Of a stretch of 64,000 nucleotides of DNA, positions 58,354 through 64,000 are shown piece after piece. The notes under the pieces are model-generated. The model was not told the origin of the DNA. It searched no databases and was given only the letters and a program-made list of their open reading frames with translations. Origin of the DNA: Tanypteryx hageni (Eukaryota > Arthropoda > Insecta > Odonata > Petaluridae); contig CM054120.1 in the NCBI GenBank assembly GCA_028673005.1, positions 62,122,057-62,186,056 of the forward strand. Direction: 5' to 3'. Both the position numbers and the translations under genes were made by a program. The first letter of the stretch is position 1; every line of letters starts with the position of its first letter.

Positions 58354-59427
58354 TAGAGCCCTGCACGGATACTTATTTTCATATCCATACCCAATCTGCA
58401 TCCGCTGGCTGTTTATCTGTAATATCCGTATCCACAAAAACGATTATATATCTGACCTGATCCGACCCACACGAATGAATTGTCTGACCCAATCCAACCC
58501 GGAAGTAAAAATTGTCTGACCTGACATATATGAACCAGCAGCAAAATAAAATAAAACCAAATCATTTTTAACAACAATCAACTGTAAACTTTGTATATTA
58601 GGATATGCAAAAATTAAATACAATAAGTACACGAAAAAGAAAACATCTTGAATCTATTTTACATTACATTATTATAATTGAAAAATAAATTCAACATATA
58701 AAAAAAAATAGTTTTGCTGAATGTTATAGAAACTATAAGGAATTTAAGTAATTACTATAATTTCTGAATTTTAAATGGCAATTTGAGAATAATTTGTCAT
58801 CTATGTTTGCAAGATTTAAACTGTTTCCTCTCTCGGCGACCACTAGTCCTGCTAAAAAAACCTTTCTGACAGGGTACTGATCACCGGTACTACAAAAATA
58901 CACTTAGCTACTACTTGACTCAAAAAGGGAAAGCAATGTCTTTGCTCATCCCACCACTTTAACAAGTCAACATCATCTAATATTGCATCTGTTATTTTTA
59001 GGGTTCTATATGCATTCTAATTGTCTAGGTCAGTAGGTTTTGAATCAGTATCCATTAAATGGAGAAGCTTTTCAGACAATTTCAACCATTAGGAATTTCA
59101 ACCATTAGGACTGTGGCTCTCCTTCTGTACTCATAGACGGTATGCACATTCCATTTCCATTGTTTCTCCCTTCTCTTTTCTAGGGCCTTTTGAAACAATT
59201 TCTAAATGCTGCAGTATTTTTAAATGTCACAAATATACTAAAAATATTGTTGGATATTTTGCACCTTGCATTTGACTGCCATTGAGTCCCTCATTTGCAC
59301 CTGACCAGTATCCATGGACTTTTTATCAGAATCCGAACCATATCTGCAAAAAGTGGTGCAAAATTCAACCTGATCCACAACTTTTGCTGCGGATATCCAC
59401 AGGTCAGATCAGATAGACAGGGCTCTA
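58354..59427 (-). mobile_element. hAT element with TAGAGCCCTG termini
   Basis: A 1074 bp element. Ends TAGAGCCCTGCACGGATA and, complemented, TAGAGCCCTGTCTATCTG. Flanks ACATTGTA and ACATTGCA agree at 7 of 8. It contains a hAT C-terminal relic on the minus strand. Confidence 0.85.
58770..58985 (-). pseudogene. hAT transposase C-terminal dimerisation relic
   Basis: The minus strand reads DVDLLKWWDEQRHCFPFLSQ, then VPVISTLSERFF, a one-base frameshift, then AGLVVAERGNSLNLANIDD. This is the hAT C-terminal signature (zf-BED/Ac type: WW...FP.L...P..S..SER.FS..G). The rest of the transposase is deleted. Confidence 0.75.
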
Positions 59428-59858
59428 ACATTGCATCCCCATGCGAGGTTGCAAGGTCTGACCCCATATGGGGGTGTGTGGACGATAAAAGGTTAAATCA
59501 AGCTTTATAAAAATAACAACTATTGACACAGTAAACTACAATCATTTGAATGATACATGAAAAAATACAATAAAAATAATATCCCAAGCATTAGTTTTTA
59601 TAATAAACTTTTTAAAAAGTCATGTCAAATATTTTTATGACAGGAAAATTTTGTAAATTTTGCAACATTTCATAGAAGAAGCCACACATTAAGAATTTAT
59701 TTAAAGAAATATGATGATTTTATGCCAGATTATTTTTTTTGTGTAATTAAACCGTTATAATGAATTTAAACAAAATTATACTTTCCCTTAAAGATGTCTT
59801 TTACAGAAACTGTCGAATCACTAGCCTACAAATTAAAAATGAGAATCAGTTAACATAC

Positions 59859-59964
59859 CCTTGCGCGAGGCATGGCTATGAAGGTCAAGGTATAAAAATA
59901 GGCCTGAATTTCTGCTATCAGATGTTCTTCGCTTGGACTCTTTTCTTCTATCAAGTTCTTTATC
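59859..59964 (-). CDS. AGBL5: AGBL5/CCP5 exon (third zinc ligand)
   Basis: A 106 bp exon. Acceptor TTGCAATACAG (first base 59964, phase 0), donor GTATGTTAA after 59859 (phase 1). It encodes a charged linker (DKELDRRKESKRRTSDS) then LFLYLDLHSHASRKG. DLH(S/G)HAS carries the zinc-binding His of the M14D carboxypeptidase domain. Confidence 0.93.
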
Positions 59965-60274
59965 CTGTATTGCAACCATACAACAGAAAATTTCTATTAG
60001 CAGAAAAATCATCTTAGAGGCTTTACTAAATAAGAAAAATGACTGTGAATTAGCCAATTTCGCTTGCACAACTTACCCAATATTCTCAATTGCTGAATGA
60101 AATTTGATACTATGATTTTCGTTGTTTTTTACAAGGGACTGCTGTAACAACAATGACTTGACAATACACACACATAGCAAATGAAACAAGCCTCCATTTA
60201 CAAATAAGAATATCCTTAGCAAATAGAACCATTTATAATATTTTATACACGTCCGACATTCAACTATTATTTAT

Positions 60275-60540
60275 TGGAATATGGGAGAAATTAGAAATAC
60301 AGAGAAAAACTCTGCCATGACTGGAAATTGAACCCAGGCCTTCCACTTGCCAGCCAGATATTCTACCCCTGAACTACCATGACAGATTAATTAACCTGTT
60401 CCAGAATGTGGAATGTTAACTTGGTTGGTGCTGGGATAGCCAAGTCAGTATCTATCTTCCCCAATGGATGTTCTCCAAGAGGTACATCAAAGAAAACTCA
60501 ATACTCTCTCATTGGTCAGACTGCCTTTAGAACAGGGGTT
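60275..60540 (-). mobile_element. tRNA-derived SINE, copy 2
   Basis: The minus-strand tRNA-like block (60314-60383) reads GGTAGTTCAGGGGTAGAATA ... GGGTTCAATTTCC, closest to tRNA-Gly by eye. TAATTTCTCCCATATTCC follows. The upstream shared block (TTTCTTTGATGTACC, AACATCCATTGGGG) also appears in copy 1. A hAT-like terminus (CAGGGGTTCCCAATC) starts at about 60534. Confidence 0.65.
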
Positions 60541-61013
60541 CCCAATCTTTTCCATCTGGCGAGCACTAAGTTGTAGTCTGGTATATCAAGCGAGCACTAC
60601 GCTATATACTAGAATATCAAGTGAGCATCACTATAATTTGAAAAAAATAATGATCACAAATACTACAATCAAACCAACATCATTGTTATTAGCGATGTCC
60701 TTATATGCTCTAATGGAATTTTTCCATTGTACATCTTTAATTTCATATTACACTAATTTTTGACAGTATTTATAGGCATTTAAAAAAAATTCTTTTTGAG
60801 CTGGTTATTACTCAAAACATCATGATTTCATAAATTGGGAACTGCTTCTGATAAGATTATTTTCTTTTAAATATTTAAAAGTTGCAAATGAAACCAAGAC
60901 ACACTAGATAATAAAAAACAAAAGCATTAAATACTGTTTCCACGAGAAACATCTGTTGCCATTAGTTTCAATCTAGCAATGGAAATAAAACAAAAATTTA
61001 TAATTTAGCTAAT

Positions 61014-61015
<2 letters not shown>

Positions 61016-61071
<56 letters not shown>
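61016..61071. repeat. (TA)n microsatellite
   Basis: Alternating TA abutting the tail of the mini element on its right. Confidence 0.95.
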
Positions 61072-61072
<1 letters not shown>

Positions 61073-61301
61073 CAACTTACGGAAAAGGAAAGGTAAAATA
61101 GATATATGGATGTCAACAAGGTGTTGGGATGAGGAAACCCAGTGAGCACTCACCAATCAGACGACTTCAGGTTGGCGAGGCCCCGGGGATGTCGAAGCGA
61201 CACACGTAAAATAACACAAAAACACAGAAACATCACAAACGTAAAGCTTTCGGAACTACTCCTTCTTCAGCTACAGACTCATCCCAACACCTTGTTGACA
61301 T

Positions 61302-61305
<4 letters not shown>
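61073..61305. mobile_element. Mini element with 28 bp inverted repeats and 33 bp tail in (TA)n (copy 2)
   Basis: Inverted orientation relative to copy 1 at 7123-7335: tail, arm (ATGGATGTCAACAAGGTG...), core with GGCGAGGCCCCGGGGATG, then opposite arm, with (TA)n on both sides. Next to the tail-less arm the complement reads CTGAAGAAGGAGTAGTTCCG then AAAG, another CTGANGA-stem-GAAA type motif like that of the Penelope-like element. Copy 1 lacks this part. Confidence 0.6.

Positions 61306-61346
<41 letters not shown>
61303..61346. repeat. (TA)n microsatellite, right part
   Basis: Continuation of the TA tract beyond the mini element, then (CA)n. Confidence 0.95.
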
Positions 61347-61354
<8 letters not shown>

Positions 61355-61543
61355 TATAATTCAGGATCCTATATGTACATATATATGGGCAGTCGTTATT
61401 AACTGATGAAAACCTTCAGTCCGAACTGCTGGAACCTAGGATCCTGAAATTTTGCATGAAGCCTTTCATTGTGTCACATGCTTACTGTACCCTTTCATCT
61501 TTAACCATTTGTTTTATATTTTAATGTTTTTAAATTGAGGCGG

Positions 61544-61752
61544 GAGGGGAGGGATGGAGGGGAGGGATGGATGGGAGGGATGGAGGGAAGGGATGGAGGG
61601 AATGGATAGAGGGAAGGGATGGAGGGAAGGGATGGAGGGAAGGGATGGAGGGAAGGGATGGAGGGAAGGGATGGAGAGAAGGGATGGAGGGAAGGGATGG
61701 GGGAAGAGGATGGAGGGAAGAGGATGGAGGGAAGAGGATGGAGGGAAGGGGA
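61544..61752. repeat. 13 bp purine-strand minisatellite
   Basis: About 16 copies of GGATGGAGGGAAG with variants. All overlapping frames here (rich in Gly/Lys/Glu on plus, Pro/Ser on minus) are artefacts. Confidence 0.95.
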
Positions 61753-61811
61753 GGATATGCAGGGGAGGATATGCAGGGGACTCTACACACAAACCGGTAT
61801 GAAGGGTGATG

Positions 61812-62130
61812 TGAGGTTTATTTGTGTGTATTTTTATGGCTTATCAACCTCTTGGATTATTATAGCCATAGCTCATTCCACACCAAACACACAAGAGAGG
61901 AGGGAAACCTGGTGCTGGCATTAGCCTATTCTTTATGAAGCACACCAAGGGGGCCAACTGCTTAACATTTCTTCCGAAGGACGGAGCGCTGACTTGGGCA
62001 GTCTCCTCAAACCACACAAGTATGGGACTGGACGATCCCAGGTTGAAAAATCCGACCTCCGCCAGATTCAAACGTGGGACCACTGCATGGAAGGCTAACC
62101 CACTAACCACTCTGCCACCACCTCCCCTGG
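61812..62130 (-). mobile_element. tRNA-derived SINE, second family
   Basis: The minus strand starts near 62125 with GTGGCAGAGTGGTTAGTGGG (A-box region of a Ser/Leu-type tRNA) and has a B-box-like CACGTTTGAATCTGGC. A non-tRNA body continues to about 61812 (GGTTTCCCTCCTCTCTTGTG, then GAGGTTGATAAGCCATAAAA). Confidence 0.6.
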
Positions 62131-63760
62131 CAATGGGGTGGGGTGGGTAATGCGGGTGGGGAGGGGGTGGGGGGATGAGGTGTCTGTGGGCTGCTTAATG
62201 TAGAGCATATACATTATCCATCTAAAAACGGAATAACAATTTGGACAGGAAGGAAACAAATAGAATACACTGTCTTTCAAGAGACAAAGCATTCAATCAT
62301 TAAAATCTGAAAAAGCGAGGGCAACCGAGCAAGCTATGCAAAATTAGTTCAGAGCACACGAGCGAAGGTGGGCGAGTTGAGATCACTGCGCAGAGAGAGA
62401 TTAATAAATGTTACAATGCTGCCAAACCATCAGTCTGCATAAGCTTACACTTGGAAAACAATGCATAATGCACGAAGTCCTATGCCGTATGCACCAGTTA
62501 ACTCTTGACAGCTGGCAACATTGTAACCAGCTTTACGTGCTGCGTCTACATGCCCTGCCTCATTTTTGAAGTACTGGTACACTTGATATACTATTTTTCT
62601 TGCTTGTTTGTACTAAACCTTGCATTTACTTCCTTCACCCTCCATTTTCGAATACCACAAGATGGCATTATTTAAATCTCGATCGTAAAACACACTAATA
62701 AACACAGAAATCATGCTGCAAATGTATGTACCACATGCCAAGAGCTGCTGTAACTAACTGACGCTGATTGACCAAGTAAAGAAGTGAGAGAAACCAGGTG
62801 ACATTCCTTGCCTTTGCGCATACAGTTACCACCTGCCTTTGTTCATGCTCCCAAATCTAGCAGAAGTAAAAGGGAGCGAGCGAGTGATGATCGAGGTGGA
62901 AAGAAATCAAGATCCAGGAGTGAATAATTAAAAATAATTATACATGCTGAAATTAAGATACGTCCTTCAATATGCACATTTCAACGATTTTTACGCTATG
63001 ATATATTTTAAAGGTAACGTGTGTTGTGAATGAGATCATTATAGAGAAGAATCTATCTACAGAGTAATTAGCATGGCCCATAAAATACAAGAACATCAAA
63101 ATTGCTGCTCATTCATAATGGCTTCTTTGTTCATTTATCTATTGAACAAATCAGTTGCGACCAACTTTTTGGGCACGTTTGCATTAGCACATTTCACATT
63201 AAACATCCCAGAAAAAAACCCTTAATTGGCAGAGAAATAAATGTGATATGAAACGTCATCTACTATGAGAAAGCACAAAAATGAGGCTTGATATAATTTT
63301 CTACTTTGAATATATGCCAAAGGAGGGGGTTCAGGGGGTGAACATGGACAGCAGGCAAATTCGTCTCACGGAGCGAGGCACCGGGTTGACACCCATAGAT
63401 TCTGAGCCCCTAGTTTTCATATTACAACATACCTTGTTATTCAATGATTCATAACGATACTTTGCTTTTTGTATATTATGACATTCCCCATTATCTGAAA
63501 TATTGTTCTGCTATTTCAACACTTTTTTATTAAGGTAAGATCCACATTTTTTGTTGTATTTTTTCAAATTCAATCATAATGTTATTGTAAATTTTAAAAT
63601 AATAATAAATGTAATGCCTACATAGCTATAGAAATGCTGAAAAACCACAGCCTGCCACCAAAACATTGCAAGTAATTCCTGCCCTTTACACAGGAATGAG
63701 TGTAACATAATTTCCATTTGCAATTTTCAAATGCTCATAATTGTCACCAGATTTACTAAC
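62131..63760 (-). other. AGBL5 intron, no gene recognised
   Basis: Part of the intron between the 63761 and 59859 exons. A G-rich segment lies near 62135-62180. Nothing else is recognised. Confidence 0.5.
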
Positions 63761-64000
63761 CTTTTCAGGACATGGAACTTGTCCATCCACTAAAATTTCA
63801 CTCTCTTCGGAATGCTCAGTATCTGTAATATCATTATGTACAAATTTCCGATGATAGTAGCGTATCACAGCACACGTAGCATAAATTGAGGGATATAACT
63901 CCAAGGAAGGATCTTGGTACATCCGATTAAGGTTAACTCCTCGAGAGTCTGTTCGATAGTGACCTTTCACAACACCATCTGGATTGAGCACAGGTATCAG
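63761..64000 (-). CDS. AGBL5: AGBL5/CCP5 exon (substrate-binding region), runs off the window
   Basis: This 240 bp stretch is open to the window edge; its 5' end and the first zinc ligands (HxxE) lie outside. It encodes [20 protein letters not shown] followed by GVNLNR, the CCP5 signature around the substrate-carboxylate-binding Asn-Arg, then [15 protein letters not shown]. An acidic insert follows ([10 protein letters not shown]) and ends at CPEK with a GTTAGT donor (phase 0). With the other exons it gives the C-terminal half of a cytosolic, zinc-dependent deglutamylase. Confidence 0.93.

Noticed and set aside
60534..60780. hAT MITE starting CAGGGGTTCCCAATC
   Set aside because: Only a left end is visible; no matching right end or target duplication was found.
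61514..61924. Several overlapping 80-100 codon frames on both strands
   Set aside because: All arise from the 13 bp GGATGGAGGGAAG minisatellite and show no independent coding signal.
1..64000. CRISPR array, bacterial-type operon or integrated virus
   Set aside because: No spacer-repeat periodicity, no compact gene clusters and no viral structural or replication gene seen. The only polymerase is the Penelope-like reverse transcriptase.

Overview
This is a 64 kb piece of an AT-rich, intron-rich, transposon-dense animal nuclear genome, most likely an arthropod (insect-like). The grounds are spliceosomal exons with GT/AG borders, a quiver/Ly6-type small secreted protein gene with phase-1 introns, a mosaic of animal DNA transposons (hAT, mariner, Tigger/pogo, piggyBac-like), a Penelope-like retroelement, tRNA-derived SINEs and long (TA)n tracts. 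No bacterial operon, CRISPR array or rRNA is seen. The species cannot be fixed from sequence alone.

Only two host genes are supported, both on the minus strand. (1) At 3194-4218 are the first two coding exons of a Ly6/uPAR-family (QVR-like) protein: a signal-peptide exon and a cysteine-rich exon. The last exon is not in the window and probably lies beyond the left edge. (2) From the right edge (64000) down to 24665 runs the 3' half of the cytosolic carboxypeptidase CCP5/AGBL5, an M14 deglutamylase of tubulin. Six exons were assembled by homology and splice phase (63761-64000, 59859-59964, 55601-55739, 51381-51585, 45933-46157, 24665-25519). They join in frame to 589 codons plus a stop. The proposed last exon encodes an unusual tail of about nineteen 9-residue repeats and would be separated from the previous exon by a 20.4 kb intron packed with transposons.

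Layout: 1-3.2 kb is non-coding with one TTAA-flanked MITE. 3.2-4.2 kb is the Ly6 gene. 4.2-24.6 kb is intergenic and repeat-rich. It includes a (TA)n tract invaded by a Penelope-like mini element and a hAT-like element that carries a Helitron-like insert, a large dispersed repeat in two copies, and several TTAA-flanked piggyBac-like elements. 24.7-25.5 kb is the repeat-tail exon. 25.7-45.9 kb is the large intron: a piggyBac relic, Tigger relics, a Penelope-like element with 13 bp target duplication, a hAT with perfect 8 bp duplication, a second decayed hAT, an unassigned element with about 540 bp terminal inverted repeats and its own spliced gene, a complete but dead mariner, and an RTE-type endonuclease fragment. 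46-64 kb holds the remaining AGBL5 exons, with MITEs, SINEs and minisatellites in the introns.

The most notable item is the 2.4 kb element at 39663-42049. It has very long inverted repeats, an apparent 6 bp target duplication, and a degenerate protein-coding region with an 89 bp intron that fits no transposase family I can name. A second item is a pair of (TA)n-targeting mini elements (about 7.1 kb and 61.1 kb) that share the terminal architecture of the Penelope-like element in the same window.
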